Shown: positions 18,013 through 27,689, counted from the first letter of the stretch. The stretch is DNA of 64,000 bases from Sphingomonas endolithica (GCF_025231525.1 NZ_CP103057.1:2924501-2988500), one strand, 5' to 3'. Notes: generated by a model from the letters alone, not told the origin. Translations and numbers: made by a program.

Positions 18013-19629
18013 ATGATCCGCCTTACCGAATTGAAGCTGCCACTCCACCATGCCGACGAAGCGCTGCCGGCCGCAATCTGCAAGAGGTTGCGGATCGGGC
18101 CGCGGGATCTCGTGCGGCATGTCGTCGCCCGCCGTGCGCATGATGCACGCGACAAGGCGAACATCGAACTGGTCTATTCGATCGATGTGAACGTGCGGAA
18201 CGAAGCGGCGGTGCTCGCCCGCTTCCGCAAGGATCGGCAGGTGCAGCTCACCCCGAACACGAGCTATCGACCTGTCATGAAGGCGCCCGTCGGCACGATG
18301 CGGCCGGTGGTGATCGGCGCCGGCCCCTGCGGCTTGTTTGCCGGATTGATACTGGCGCAGATGGGCTTCCGCCCGATCATCCTCGATCGCGGCAAGGTGG
18401 TGCGCGAACGGACCAAGGATACCTGGGGGCTGTGGCGTCGCGGCGTGCTCGATCCGGAATCCAACGTGCAGTTCGGCGAGGGCGGCGCCGGCACCTTCTC
18501 AGACGGCAAGCTCTACAGCCGCATCAAGGACGATCGGCATCTCGACCGCAAGGTGCTGACCGAGTTCGTCAAGGCGGGCGCCCCGCCCGAGATCCTGACC
18601 GAGGCGCATCCGCATATCGGCACGTTCCGGCTGGTGAAGATGGTCGAGACGATGCGCGAGACGATCGAGGCGCTGGGCGGCGAATACCGCTTCTCCACGC
18701 GCGTCGACGGAGTGGATGTGGCGACCGACACCACGGGCGAACGCCGGATACGCGGCCTGCACCTCCATGATGGCGGTTATCTGGAGGCCGAGCGCGTCGT
18801 ACTGGCGGTTGGCCATAGCGCGCGCGACACGTTCGCGATGCTGCACGAAGCGGGCTTCCATGTCGAAGCGAAACCCTTTTCCATCGGCGTGCGGATCGAA
18901 CATCCGCAGGGTTGGATCGATCGCTCGCGATTCGGCGCCGATGCCGGCAACCCGATCCTGGGTGCCGCCGAATATCATATCTCGCATCATTGTTCGAACG
19001 GGCGCACCGTCTACAGCTTCTGCATGTGCCCCGGCGGCACGGTGGTTGCGGCGACCTCGGAAGCAGGCCGGGTCGCCACCAACGGCATGAGCCAATATTC
19101 GCGCAACGAGCGCAATGCGAATTCGGGGCTGGTCGTCGCGATCGACCCGGCACGCGATTATCCAGGCGATCCGCTCGCCGGCCTCGCGCTGCAGCGCCAT
19201 TGGGAGGAGCGCGCTTATGTCGCGGGCGGATCGACCTATGCCGCGCCCGCCCAGCGGCTCGGCGATTTCCTCGCTGGCCGGCCCTCGACGACGCTCGGCA
19301 CGGTGGTCCCCTCCTACCAACCCGGCGTCCGGCCGACCGATCTGGCGGCATGCCTGCCCGACTTCGCCGTCGCCGCGATGCGCGAGGCACTGCCCGTGTT
19401 CGGGCGGCAGATCGAGGGCTATGACCATCCCGACGTGGTGATGACCGGGGTCGAGACGCGCACCTCCTCGCCGGTGCGCTTCACGCGCGGCGACGATCTG
19501 CAGAGCCTCAACACCGCCGGGTTATTCCCGGCGGGGGAGGGGGCGGGCTATGCCGGCGGCATCCTCTCCGCCGCGGTCGACGGGATCCGGGTGGCCGAGG
19601 CGCTGGCGCTGAGCATCGCGGCGGCTTGA
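18013..19629 (+). CDS. FAD-dependent dehydrogenase-like protein (COG2509)
   Basis: This 538-residue cytosolic flavoprotein belongs to the uncharacterised dehydrogenase family COG2509. An N-terminal about 90-residue domain (MIRLTELKLPL... VARRAHDARDK) precedes the dinucleotide-binding loop VVIGAGPCGLFAG (Gly at 102, 104 and 107). Family motifs FGEGGAGTFSDGKLYSR, SFCMCPGG and the C-terminal AGEGAGYAGGI complete the FAD site. Its substrate is unknown across bacteria. The gene starts 17 bp after the sugar dehydrogenase and is likely co-transcribed, but a functional link is not established. Confidence 0.88.
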   Translation: MIRLTELKLPLHHADEALPAAICKRLRIGPRDLVRHVVARRAHDARDKANIELVYSIDVNVRNEAAVLARFRKDRQVQLTPNTSYRPVMKAPVGTMRPVVIGAGPCGLFAGLILAQMGFRPIILDRGKVVRERTKDTWGLWRRGVLDPESNVQFGEGGAGTFSDGKLYSRIKDDRHLDRKVLTEFVKAGAPPEILTEAHPHIGTFRLVKMVETMRETIEALGGEYRFSTRVDGVDVATDTTGERRIRGLHLHDGGYLEAERVVLAVGHSARDTFAMLHEAGFHVEAKPFSIGVRIEHPQGWIDRSRFGADAGNPILGAAEYHISHHCSNGRTVYSFCMCPGGTVVAATSEAGRVATNGMSQYSRNERNANSGLVVAIDPARDYPGDPLAGLALQRHWEERAYVAGGSTYAAPAQRLGDFLAGRPSTTLGTVVPSYQPGVRPTDLAACLPDFAVAAMREALPVFGRQIEGYDHPDVVMTGVETRTSSPVRFTRGDDLQSLNTAGLFPAGEGAGYAGGILSAAVDGIRVAEALALSIAAA

Positions 19630-19649
19630 AGCGAGCCTTCCACCCAACC

Positions 19650-19918
19650 CGTCACCCCGGACCTGTTCGCTACTTATACCTGTCGAGCACTTAACGTCCG
19701 TCATCCCCCGCGCAGGCGGGGATCCATAATCTGGACGTTGATGATTTCGCCGCTAGGTAATCCACTATGGATTCCCGCCTGCACGGGAATGACGATTACG
19801 GGTCGGATCGCTGTAACTGCCGAACTGTTCCGGGGGTCCGCCAAGCCGCTTTCGACACGCCCGTTCTGCGAGGTCTAAGCAGGCGCCACGGCGGACTTCG
19901 GAACGGGGCCGCGATGAC
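19650..19918. repeat. REP-like dyad (GTCACCCCGGA type) interrupted by another dyad
   Basis: The left arm CGTCACCCCGGACCTGTTC (19650-19668) is cut off. Its continuation CTGTTCCGGGGGTCCGCC resumes at 19825, so CTGTTC is present on both sides of a 156-bp insert. The right arm near 19890-19918 (GGCGGACTTCGGAACGGGG...) is a decayed complement. Intact copies of the same family are at 43707-43799 and 58910-59017. Confidence 0.6.
19699..19794. repeat. Inner REP-like dyad (GTCATCCCC/CGCAGGCGGG type)
   Basis: The left arm at 19699-19728 and right arm at 19766-19794 are near-complementary over about 29 bp with a 37-bp centre. It lies inside the sequence separating the two halves of the neighbouring dyad's left arm. 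Confidence 0.65.
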
Positions 19919-19960
19919 ATTGTGTGTTGGGTCGGTGCCAAACTGATAACCTACATCCAC

Positions 19961-20031
19961 CCGTTCGTGTCGAGCGAAGTCGAGACACTTTTTCAGGGGC
20001 AGGTGCCCCGACTCCACTCGATACAAGACGG
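19961..20031. repeat. REP-like dyad (GTGTCGAGCGAAGTCGAGACAC type), decayed right arm
   Basis: The left arm at 19961-19988 reads CCGTTCGTGTCGAGCGAAGT then CGAGACAC. The sequence at 20003-20031 is a mutated complement. This is a third dyad family within the same intergenic region. Confidence 0.55.
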
Positions 20032-20186
20032 ACGTAAATCACCCGGAGCCATCACCGTCGCGCACCCTTCGACGCGCCAACGGAGCACCCCGCCTGATCG
20101 CAGTTTTCTTGGCGCAGCGATCAGGATACTCTCCCCTCTCCTCTTCGCCACAGTCGCCCGGGGGGCGCATACAAAAGGTTGTCACG

Positions 20187-21023
20187 ATGAGCTTTGTCAC
20201 GACACAGGACGGCACCGAAATCTTCTACAAGGACTGGGGGTCCAAGGACGCGCAGCCGATCGTCTTCCATCATGGCTGGCCCTTGTCTTCGGACGATTGG
20301 GACGCGCAGATGCTGTTCTTCCTGGGCGAGGGCTACCGCGTCGTGGCGCACGATCGCCGCGGTCACGGACGCTCGGCGCAGGTCGGCACCGGCCACGATA
20401 TGGATCATTATGCCGCCGATGCCTCGGCGGTCGCCGAACATCTCGACCTGAAGAACGCGGTGCATATCGGTCACTCGACCGGCGGCGGCGAAGTCGCGCG
20501 CTATGTCGCCCAGCATGGCCAACCGCAGGGTCGCGTCGCCAAGGCGGTGCTGGTCAGCTCGGTGCCGCCGATCATGCTCAAGACCGAGCAATATCCGGGC
20601 GGCTTGCCAATCGACGTGTTCGACGGCTTCCGTTCAGCCCTTGCTGCGAACCGCGCGCAATTCTTCCGCGATGTCGCCGCCGGCCCGTTCTACGGCTTCA
20701 ACCGCGGCGGTGCGACGGTGCTGGAGCCGGTGATCGACAATTGGTGGCGCCAAGGCATGATGGGCAGCGCGCTCGCGCATTACGCCGGCATCAAGGCATT
20801 CTCCGAAACCGACCAGACCGAGGATCTCAAGGCGATCACCGTGCCGACCTTGGTGCTGCAGGGCGACGACGATCAGATCGTGCCGTACAAGAACGCTTCG
20901 GAGTTGCAGGCCAAGCTGCTGCCGAATGCCAAGCTCAAGATCTATCCGGGCTATTCGCACGGCATGCTGACCGTCAACGCGGCCGAGCTCAACGCCGACC
21001 TGCTCGCTTTCATCCGCAGCTGA
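20187..21023 (+). CDS. Alpha/beta hydrolase, non-haem chloroperoxidase/esterase type
   Basis: The 278-residue cytosolic enzyme begins MSFVTTQDGTEIFYKDWG. Oxyanion region HHGWPLSSDDWD and DRRGHGRS precede the nucleophile elbow GHSTGGGE (catalytic Ser). The acid lies near LVLQGDDDQIVP and the catalytic His in YPGYSHGM. This is the arylesterase/perhydrolase branch formerly called non-haem haloperoxidases; the natural substrate is unknown. The ATG at 20187 is chosen because the conserved N-terminus starts there; a longer frame to 20109 is not conserved-looking. It is convergent with the TMEM175-type gene. Confidence 0.9.
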   Translation: MSFVTTQDGTEIFYKDWGSKDAQPIVFHHGWPLSSDDWDAQMLFFLGEGYRVVAHDRRGHGRSAQVGTGHDMDHYAADASAVAEHLDLKNAVHIGHSTGGGEVARYVAQHGQPQGRVAKAVLVSSVPPIMLKTEQYPGGLPIDVFDGFRSALAANRAQFFRDVAAGPFYGFNRGGATVLEPVIDNWWRQGMMGSALAHYAGIKAFSETDQTEDLKAITVPTLVLQGDDDQIVPYKNASELQAKLLPNAKLKIYPGYSHGMLTVNAAELNADLLAFIRS

Positions 21024-21041
21024 TACCCACGCGGTGACGGT

Positions 21042-21122
21042 GCCCCTGCGGAAGCAGGGGCCCAGAGCCCGGAGCGCGGCGCCCGTGATCTGAATTCCTG
21101 CCGTGTCAGATCACGGCGCCGC
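21042..21122. terminator. Double hairpin between convergent genes
   Basis: The first stem is GCCCCTGC/GCAGGGGC (21042-21061). The second, larger stem pairs 21076-21093 with 21106-21122 (GCGGCGCCCGTGATCTGA with one mismatch). It lies in the 100-bp gap between two converging genes, so a bidirectional terminator is likely even without a U-tract. The first stem resembles the CCCGCGAAAGCGGG-type repeats. Confidence 0.5.
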
Positions 21123-21126
21123 GACT

Positions 21127-21711
<585 letters not shown>

Positions 21712-21766
21712 GGGGAAACTCCTATCCCGCGCTCAGGCGCGCTGGCGTGGCGGTCCAACCCCGCTG

Positions 21767-22897
21767 CTACGACGCCCGCCCGCCGATCCAGGTAGAGCGC
21801 ACTTCGCCATTATCCGCCAGCGCCACGAGGTCGGCGGCGTAGCCGACGGCGATTTTGCCGAGGCGATGCTCCAGGCGGAGAAACGACGCCGGGTTCCGGC
21901 TCGCCATGTTCAATGCCCGCGCCTGCGTGACGCCCATCATCGCTTGCGCATTGCGCACAGCACCGGCCATGTCGAGATCGGATCCGGCCAGCGTGCCATC
22001 GTCGTTGATGCAAACGCCGTCGATCACCTGCACCTTGTGTCCCTGCAGGACGAAGCTCTTGTCCACCTGCCCGACGCTCGGCATCGCATCGGTGACGAGC
22101 ATCAGGCGGTCAGGGTTCGCCATGGCAGCGATTCTGAGCGTCGCGGGATGCACATGCCGGCCATCGACGATCAGCCCGCTCCACGCCTTGGCATCGAGCG
22201 CCGCCCCCACCACCCCCGGCTCGCGCGAGGTAAGTTGCGACATAGCGTTAAAAAGATGCGTAAAGCCCGTCATTCCGGCAGTCATCGCTGCAGTTATTTC
22301 GTCATAGCTGCCGTTGGTATGGCCCGCCGCGATGATGATGCCCGCCGCTGCCAGCCGGGCGATCATCGCCGGATTGGTCTGTTCGGGCGCGAGCGTGACG
22401 AGCGTGCGGCCGTGTTTCAGGCCGGTGATCGCCGCGACGCCGGTTTCGTCCAGCGCGATGATCTTGTTCGGGTCGTGGATTCCCTTGCGATCCCTGTTGA
22501 GGAACGGCCCTTCGATATGGATGCCGAGCACCCCCGGCACCCCGGCCAGGATCGCCGCGTCCACCGCCGCAATGCCCGCGCGCACGACCGCGAGATCGTC
22601 GCTGATCAGCGTCGGCAGGAAACCCGTTGTCCCAAAGCGGCGGTGTGCGGCCCCGATCGTGGCGATGGTCTCCACGCTCGGCGCATCGTTGAACAGCACG
22701 CCGCCGCCGCCATTGACCTGCGTGTCGATGAAACCGGGGGCAAGGACCGCCCCGTCAAGATCGCAGCGATCGGCAGCAACTGGGATGTCCTGCTCCCCGA
22801 CGACGGCAACGATCCTCTCACCATCAAGGATCACGGCCAAGTCATCGACCAGCGCGTCGTCGATGAGGGTGGAGCAATTGAAGAGCGCAATAAACAT
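21767..22897 (-). CDS. nagA: N-acetylglucosamine-6-phosphate deacetylase
   Basis: The 376-residue amidohydrolase converts GlcNAc-6-P to GlcN-6-P and acetate. Family marks are PGFIDTQVNGGGG, metal-site HIEGPF (Glu129), GHTNGSYDE (His193), FTHLFNAMS (His214) and the catalytic Asp270 in LMLVTDAM. It is the last gene of nagR-nagB-nagA; its ATG overlaps the preceding stop by one base (TAATG), so the two are translationally coupled. Expression is probably under NagR. Confidence 0.95.
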   Translation of the reverse strand: MFIALFNCSTLIDDALVDDLAVILDGERIVAVVGEQDIPVAADRCDLDGAVLAPGFIDTQVNGGGGVLFNDAPSVETIATIGAAHRRFGTTGFLPTLISDDLAVVRAGIAAVDAAILAGVPGVLGIHIEGPFLNRDRKGIHDPNKIIALDETGVAAITGLKHGRTLVTLAPEQTNPAMIARLAAAGIIIAAGHTNGSYDEITAAMTAGMTGFTHLFNAMSQLTSREPGVVGAALDAKAWSGLIVDGRHVHPATLRIAAMANPDRLMLVTDAMPSVGQVDKSFVLQGHKVQVIDGVCINDDGTLAGSDLDMAGAVRNAQAMMGVTQARALNMASRNPASFLRLEHRLGKIAVGYAADLVALADNGEVRSTWIGGRAS

Positions 22898-23931
22898 TAT
22901 ATGGTTTCAGTCACTTTGTGCAGGTGCGGCGGCGAATCGGGATCGAAGCCACGCGCGACTGATAGCGAGTTGACCGCACGGTAGAACGACTGGATCTGCA
23001 GCATCGGCTCGATTGCCGAAGGCGCCGCGATCGTCGGCAGCGTCACCGCGCCCGTCAGATCCGCGCCCGCACAATAGACGGTGGCGCCTTGACCGAGTGC
23101 TTCGGTCACGAGCGCATCGACGCCCACGGCGGTTTCGTCGTCCTGACGAAACACCAGCAGCGGGAAATCCGGCCCGATCAGCGCCATTGGCCCGTGCCGC
23201 ACCTCCGCTGCACTGAATGCCTCGGCATGAAGCCCGCAGGTTTCCTTGAATTTCAGCGCCGCCTCCTGGGCAATGCCGAGCCCCAACCCGCGTCCGATGA
23301 CGTACAGACCGTGTGCGTCGATCAGCCCGTCGACGAGCGGCGTCCAGTCCATGGTCCAGGATTGGGCGAGCAGCGCCGGCGCATCGTCTAGTGCGGCGGA
23401 CAGGCCGGCATCGTCGCACCAGGTGGCAACCAGATCGAGGATCAAGGCCAGCGAGGCGATATAGCTCTTCGTCGCGGCGACGCTGCGTTCCGCTCCGGCG
23501 TGTAGTGGCAGAGTCACGTCGGCAATCTCTGCCAGCGGTGAGTCCGCCTGGTTGACCATTGCCGCGAGATACGCGCCGCCTGCGCGCCCGGCCTCGACTG
23601 CGCTCAACAGGTCCGGACTGCGACCGGATTGCGAGATGGCGATCAGCAACGTGTCCTTGGCCTGCGCCGCGGCATGGTAGACCGAACTGACCGACGGCGC
23701 GGTCGAGGTGACCGGCAGGCCGATCATCGTTTCGATCAGATATTTGGCAAAGGTCGCGGCATGGTCGGAGCTGCCCCGCGCGATGGTCGAGACCGCACGT
23801 GGCGGGTGTTCGCGCAATCGCCCGCCAAGCAATGTCAGAGCGGCACGGTTCGCGACCCGCTGCCGCGCGACGACCGCGCCCGCTTCTGCCGCCTCGGCAA
23901 ACATCAGGGTCGCTTCGGACACGATGCTCAT
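22897..23931 (-). CDS. nagB: SIS-domain glucosamine-6-phosphate deaminase (NagB-II type)
   Basis: The 344-residue protein carries two SIS sugar-phosphate isomerase domains (first with GSSDHAATFAKYL and ISQSGRSPDLL; second from about residue 200). It resembles the isomerase half of GlmS but lacks the glutaminase domain. In GlcNAc clusters of gamma- and alphaproteobacteria this type replaces classical NagB, converting GlcN-6-P to fructose-6-P and ammonia. No classical nagB is present here, which supports that role. ATGA overlap with nagR upstream and TAATG overlap with nagA downstream show a compact operon. Deaminase activity is inferred from context. Confidence 0.85.
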   Translation of the reverse strand: MSIVSEATLMFAEAAEAGAVVARQRVANRAALTLLGGRLREHPPRAVSTIARGSSDHAATFAKYLIETMIGLPVTSTAPSVSSVYHAAAQAKDTLLIAISQSGRSPDLLSAVEAGRAGGAYLAAMVNQADSPLAEIADVTLPLHAGAERSVAATKSYIASLALILDLVATWCDDAGLSAALDDAPALLAQSWTMDWTPLVDGLIDAHGLYVIGRGLGLGIAQEAALKFKETCGLHAEAFSAAEVRHGPMALIGPDFPLLVFRQDDETAVGVDALVTEALGQGATVYCAGADLTGAVTLPTIAAPSAIEPMLQIQSFYRAVNSLSVARGFDPDSPPHLHKVTETI

Positions 23932-24671
23932 GCCAGCGCGTTCAATTCGGCGACGAAGTCATACGCGTCGCCGCGATACCAGCTGTGCGTCGCCTCGATC
24001 GCGCGGCCATCCTCCAGGAACCCGCGGCGTTCGATGAACAGCCCCGGCGCGCCGGCTTCGATGCCGAGCAGTTTCGCCTGCGTGGCGGTGAACAGCACGG
24101 CGCGCAGCCGCTGCAACGCGCGCACCGGGCGATGCCCCGCCGCCTCCAGTGCCGCATATAGCGAGACGCCGACTGCCTCGAGGCCGGGCAGGCCGAACCC
24201 CGGCACCGTCGAATATTCCAGCGCCATCGGCTGCTCGTCGGCATAACGGATGCGGTGAAATCGGAAGACGCGCGAGCCGGGACTGAGGCCCAGCGTCAGC
24301 GACTCGTCCGAATTCACCGTGCCCTCGGTCTGTGTGATCCATTCGCTGCGTGCAGTGCGGCCGCGAGCCGCCATGTCCTCCGAGAACGATGTCAGCTTGG
24401 AGAATTGCTTCTCGACCCGGCCGCCGACGAACGTGCCCGCGCCCTGCCGGCGGGTCAGCAAACCATCTGCCACCAGTCCGTCGATCGCTTTGCGGACGGT
24501 AATGCGAGAAATGCCGAATTCGACCGCGATATCGCGTTCCGGCGGCAGCGCCTCTTGCGGCCGCAGCGCGCCTGCCTCGATCCCGCGGCGCAAGGCATCC
24601 TGCATCTGCTGGTATAGCGGTGCGCGATTACTGTCGCCCAAAACACCGATCTTGTCGGTGAGACTCGTCAT
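23928..24671 (-). CDS. nagR: GntR-family (HutC/UTRA) regulator of the GlcNAc genes
   Basis: The 247-residue regulator has an N-terminal winged helix (EFGISRITVRKAIDGLVADG, then LLTRRQGAGTFV) and a C-terminal UTRA ligand domain (FHRIRYADEQPMALEYS... ERRGFLEDGRAIEATHSWYRGD). Family members in this position sense GlcN-6-P or GlcNAc-6-P and repress nag genes. The ATG at 24671 lies nine bases after GAGGGGG; the ATG at 24680 would leave no spacing, so 24671 is preferred. It leads nagB and nagA, overlapping nagB by ATGA, and is divergent from the TonB receptor across a region with inverted repeats. Confidence 0.9.
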   Translation of the reverse strand: MTSLTDKIGVLGDSNRAPLYQQMQDALRRGIEAGALRPQEALPPERDIAVEFGISRITVRKAIDGLVADGLLTRRQGAGTFVGGRVEKQFSKLTSFSEDMAARGRTARSEWITQTEGTVNSDESLTLGLSPGSRVFRFHRIRYADEQPMALEYSTVPGFGLPGLEAVGVSLYAALEAAGHRPVRALQRLRAVLFTATQAKLLGIEAGAPGLFIERRGFLEDGRAIEATHSWYRGDAYDFVAELNALA

Positions 24672-24733
24672 GCCGCGCATCCCCCTCGATCACGATCTTC
24701 AACCGTGTCGTTCATGTTCGCCCGCAATCCATA

Positions 24734-24819
24734 ATACCAATGAGAGACCTATTTCCATTAAAAAATGACACTGCAGCCCCAGCGGGCGCAAAATAGATGC
24801 TTGACGCTGTCATTGGTAT
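24734..24819. promoter_or_regulatory. Candidate NagR operators: nested inverted repeats
   Basis: ATACCAATG (24734-24742) is matched by its exact complement CATTGGTAT (24811-24819). Inside it, AATGACA (24764-24770) is matched by TGTCATT (24808-24814). The right boxes overlap a candidate -35 at 24801. From memory, the NagQ-type GntR box in Xanthomonas is AATGACA-N-CG-N-TGTCATT; CGCTGTCATT here matches one half. Location between nagR and the rightward nag genes fits an operator. Confidence 0.5.
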
Positions 24820-24829
24820 GAAACATGTT
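24801..24829 (+). promoter_or_regulatory. Candidate promoter of the TonB receptor/nag operon
   Basis: TTGACG (24801-24806), a 17-bp spacer and CATGTT (24824-24829) lie about 70 bp before the receptor start. The -35 is good and the -10 weak, as expected for a regulated promoter. The inverted-repeat arm 24808-24819 sits in the spacer, well placed for repression. Confidence 0.4.
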
Positions 24830-24898
24830 CTGATGATTGGTCTGGCATTGGTCATAACGAATTTGCCGGATCGATCAGGGACAATGGGGAGAACGGCA

Positions 24899-27685
24899 AT
24901 GACCGTATTACGACTTCTGTCTGCATCCGTAAGTTCGTTCGCGCTTGCCGCCACAGCACAGGCGCAGGGCATTGACGCGCCGACCAACAGCGCGCCGGCC
25001 GGAGCGGTCCAGTCCGCGCCAAGCGACACGGGCAGCGACGACGATGTCATCGTTACCGGTATTCGCGGTTCGCTGCGCCAGTCGGTCGAGGCCAAGCGCA
25101 ATTCCAGCGTGATCGCCGACATCATCTCGGCCGAAGACATCGGCAAGTTTCCCGACAAGAACGTCGCCGAAGCGCTGCAGCGCGTGCCAGGTGTCGTCAT
25201 CAACCGCACGTTCGGCGAAGGAGAGCGGGTATCGCTGCGCGGCACCGCTCCGAACCTTACCAAGACGCTGGTCAACGGCCATGCCATCGCCACCGCCGAC
25301 TGGTTCATCGAGGAGCAGCTCGCCGCCACGCGCAGTTTCAACTTCCTTACCCTTCCCGCCGAGATCGTCGGGCAGCTCGACGTCTACAAATCGGGCCAGG
25401 CGGATGTGGAGGAAGGTGGCATCGGCGGCACGATCAACGTCCACACGCGCAACCCGCTCGATCTCAACGCCTTTACCATCTCCGCCTCGGTACAGGGCGT
25501 CTATACCGAAAAGCGCGATTCGTTCGATCCGCAGGCATCGGGCCTGGTCAGCTGGAAGAACGACGCCGGGACGTTCGGCATCCTGGTCGGCGGCGTCTAC
25601 CAGAAGCGCGATATCCGTCGTGACGGCCTCGAAGTGCTCGGCTACCAGCCGGTGACCGTCGCGGGCCAGACCGCACAGATCCCATCGCTGATCGGTTCGG
25701 CGTTGTTCCAGCAAGAACGCGAGCGCTATGGCGGCAACATCGCGCTGCAATTCCGCCCGTCCGACGATCTCGAGATCAACCTGACCGGTCTGTATTCAAG
25801 GTTCGGCGCGAACAATTTCAACCAGAACTATCTGGCCTGGGGGTCGCGAGCACTGGGCGGCGTATCCCGCACCGTGAACGGCGTCGATACCACCGTTCCG
25901 GGCACGTTGAGCAATGCTGTGGTACGCAATGGCACGGTCGTGTCTGGCACGGTCTCGTCGCCGACCAATGCCAACGGGGTGGGGTTCGATCCCGCTGGCC
26001 GCGCCGCCGTATACGATGCGATCGATCGCACCGCGTTTGCCAAGACTCTGTCGGGCGATGCCGATTTGATCTGGCACCCGAGCGACGTGTCCACGCTGCA
26101 TCTCAAGATTGGCTACACCAAGGCCAATGGCAACACCGAGTCGCAGCCATTTTACGAAGGCGCGGCACCCGGCGCGTTCACCTTCGACATATCGGGCAAG
26201 GTGCCACAGGTAAGCTTCACCGGCATCGATCCGACCCAGCCCGCCGACCTGATCCTCGACTTCGCCTCGCTTCACAAGATCACCAACAAGGACGAGGAGA
26301 AGTACGCCTATGTCGATTACGAGCATGAGGTGGACTGGGGGGCGCTGCATGCGATAAAGTTCGGCGGCAAGTTCACCGATCACGATCGCGTCACGCGATT
26401 TCTCGCCACCACCTACGGCGCCTTCTACCTCAATCTGGTTGGCACCGGTTGCGGCGGGCGCCCGTGTACCTCGACCGATTTCGCCGGTGGCGGCACGCCC
26501 GGCGACTTCCTCGATGGCGTCGCGCTGCCCGACACGCTGACCAACTTCTTCCAGGTCGATCGCACCAAGCTGCAGAATATCCTCAACGGGCTTCCCGCGA
26601 CGGCCCGCGAGCGCATCCTCAACCCACCGGAAAACTATTCGATCAACGAGAAGACCTATGGCGGGTATGCGATGGCGAAGCTGGGCGGCAAGGAGGATGG
26701 CTGGAACGCCAATTTCGGCTTGCGCGTGATCCGCACCGATCAGGGTTCGCGCGGCAATCTGCTTGGCGTGCCCGCCAACACGCCAGGTGCCATCACCACC
26801 AATGCCTTTGGCGTCTACGTGCCGGTCCAGGTGAAGCGCAGCTATACGGATTACCTGCCCTCGGCGAACATCAGCGTCGATGTGACGCCCAATGTCGTCG
26901 TCCGCTTCGGCGCCAGCCGCAGTGTTGCGCGACCGGATTATACCGACATCGTACCGCGCGTGTCGCTCAATCCCGGCGCGCTGAGCGGTGACGGCGGCGA
27001 CCCCTCGGTCGAGCCGTACCGTTCGAACAATTACGACGCGTCGATCGAATGGTATCCCGATCGCGACACGATCGTCGCCGCCGCGCTCTACTACAAGGAT
27101 ATCTCCTCCTACATCGTCAACCGCACGGTGCAGGAACGCTATCCGGTGCAGAATGCGACCAACCCGAATGCGTCGCGCTGTATCGTCTCGCCGACGTCCA
27201 CGGTCGCCAATCCGCTGTTCGATTGCCTGTTCGACATCAACCGCCGCTCGAACGGTTCGGGCGGCACCAACAAGGGCGCCGAATTCCAGGTCTCGCGGCC
27301 AATCGCCTGGGGGTTCGGAGCGATCGTCAACTACACCTATTCGGACGCCAAGTCGGATTCGGGTGATCCGATCCCAGGCAATTCCAAGCATGCGCTGAAC
27401 GTGACCGGCTATTACGAGAATGATTTCGCATCCCTGCGGCTGTCGTACAATTACCGCTCGAAATTCTTCGTCAACATCGATCGCGCGGCGCCGCTTAACC
27501 AGAAGGCAACAGAGTCGCTCGATGCATCGGCGAGCCTCAAGGTAACGGACAACATATCGCTCACTGCCGATGCGGTGAACCTGACCAATGCCAAGATCGA
27601 GCAATATTCCGGCAGCGAAGACCGCTTCCGCGCGATCTACGACAATGGCCGGCAATACTATGTCGGCGCGCGCTTGCGCTTCTGA
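24899..27685 (+). CDS. TonB-dependent receptor (TIGR01782-like), probable chito-oligosaccharide/GlcNAc importer
   Basis: The 928-residue outer-membrane receptor has a signal peptide (MTVLRLLSASVSSFALAATA, cut near AQAQ), TonB box DDVIVTGIRGS and the subfamily hallmark DIGKFPDKNVAEALQRVPGV. The barrel ends ARLRF with a terminal Phe. This subfamily transports plant and chitin oligosaccharides in Xanthomonas and Caulobacter. The start at 24899 follows GGGGAGAA and gives the signal peptide; upstream in-frame starts would run through the operator region. It is the first gene of the rightward nag arm, so GlcNAc or chito-oligosaccharide is the likely cargo (inference from neighbours). Confidence 0.92.
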   Translation: MTVLRLLSASVSSFALAATAQAQGIDAPTNSAPAGAVQSAPSDTGSDDDVIVTGIRGSLRQSVEAKRNSSVIADIISAEDIGKFPDKNVAEALQRVPGVVINRTFGEGERVSLRGTAPNLTKTLVNGHAIATADWFIEEQLAATRSFNFLTLPAEIVGQLDVYKSGQADVEEGGIGGTINVHTRNPLDLNAFTISASVQGVYTEKRDSFDPQASGLVSWKNDAGTFGILVGGVYQKRDIRRDGLEVLGYQPVTVAGQTAQIPSLIGSALFQQERERYGGNIALQFRPSDDLEINLTGLYSRFGANNFNQNYLAWGSRALGGVSRTVNGVDTTVPGTLSNAVVRNGTVVSGTVSSPTNANGVGFDPAGRAAVYDAIDRTAFAKTLSGDADLIWHPSDVSTLHLKIGYTKANGNTESQPFYEGAAPGAFTFDISGKVPQVSFTGIDPTQPADLILDFASLHKITNKDEEKYAYVDYEHEVDWGALHAIKFGGKFTDHDRVTRFLATTYGAFYLNLVGTGCGGRPCTSTDFAGGGTPGDFLDGVALPDTLTNFFQVDRTKLQNILNGLPATARERILNPPENYSINEKTYGGYAMAKLGGKEDGWNANFGLRVIRTDQGSRGNLLGVPANTPGAITTNAFGVYVPVQVKRSYTDYLPSANISVDVTPNVVVRFGASRSVARPDYTDIVPRVSLNPGALSGDGGDPSVEPYRSNNYDASIEWYPDRDTIVAAALYYKDISSYIVNRTVQERYPVQNATNPNASRCIVSPTSTVANPLFDCLFDINRRSNGSGGTNKGAEFQVSRPIAWGFGAIVNYTYSDAKSDSGDPIPGNSKHALNVTGYYENDFASLRLSYNYRSKFFVNIDRAAPLNQKATESLDASASLKVTDNISLTADAVNLTNAKIEQYSGSEDRFRAIYDNGRQYYVGARLRF

Positions 27686-27689
27686 TACC

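Larger units (their letters stand above)
19630..20186. other. 557-bp non-coding stretch filled with dyad repeats
   Basis: No credible gene is seen; open frames here lack codon bias and cross repeat arms. It holds three different dyad elements: an outer GTCACCCCGGA-type repeat, an inner GTCATCCCCCGCGCAGGCGG-type repeat inserted within it, and a GTGTCGAGCGAAGTCGAGACAC-like element to the right. About 150 bp of unremarkable sequence before the hydrolase start probably contains its promoter; I could not assign one with confidence. Confidence 0.7.

Noticed and set aside
19650..20031. Possible CRISPR array from clustered repeats
   Set aside because: The repeats are inverted dyads of different sequences, not equally spaced direct repeats, and no cas gene is present.
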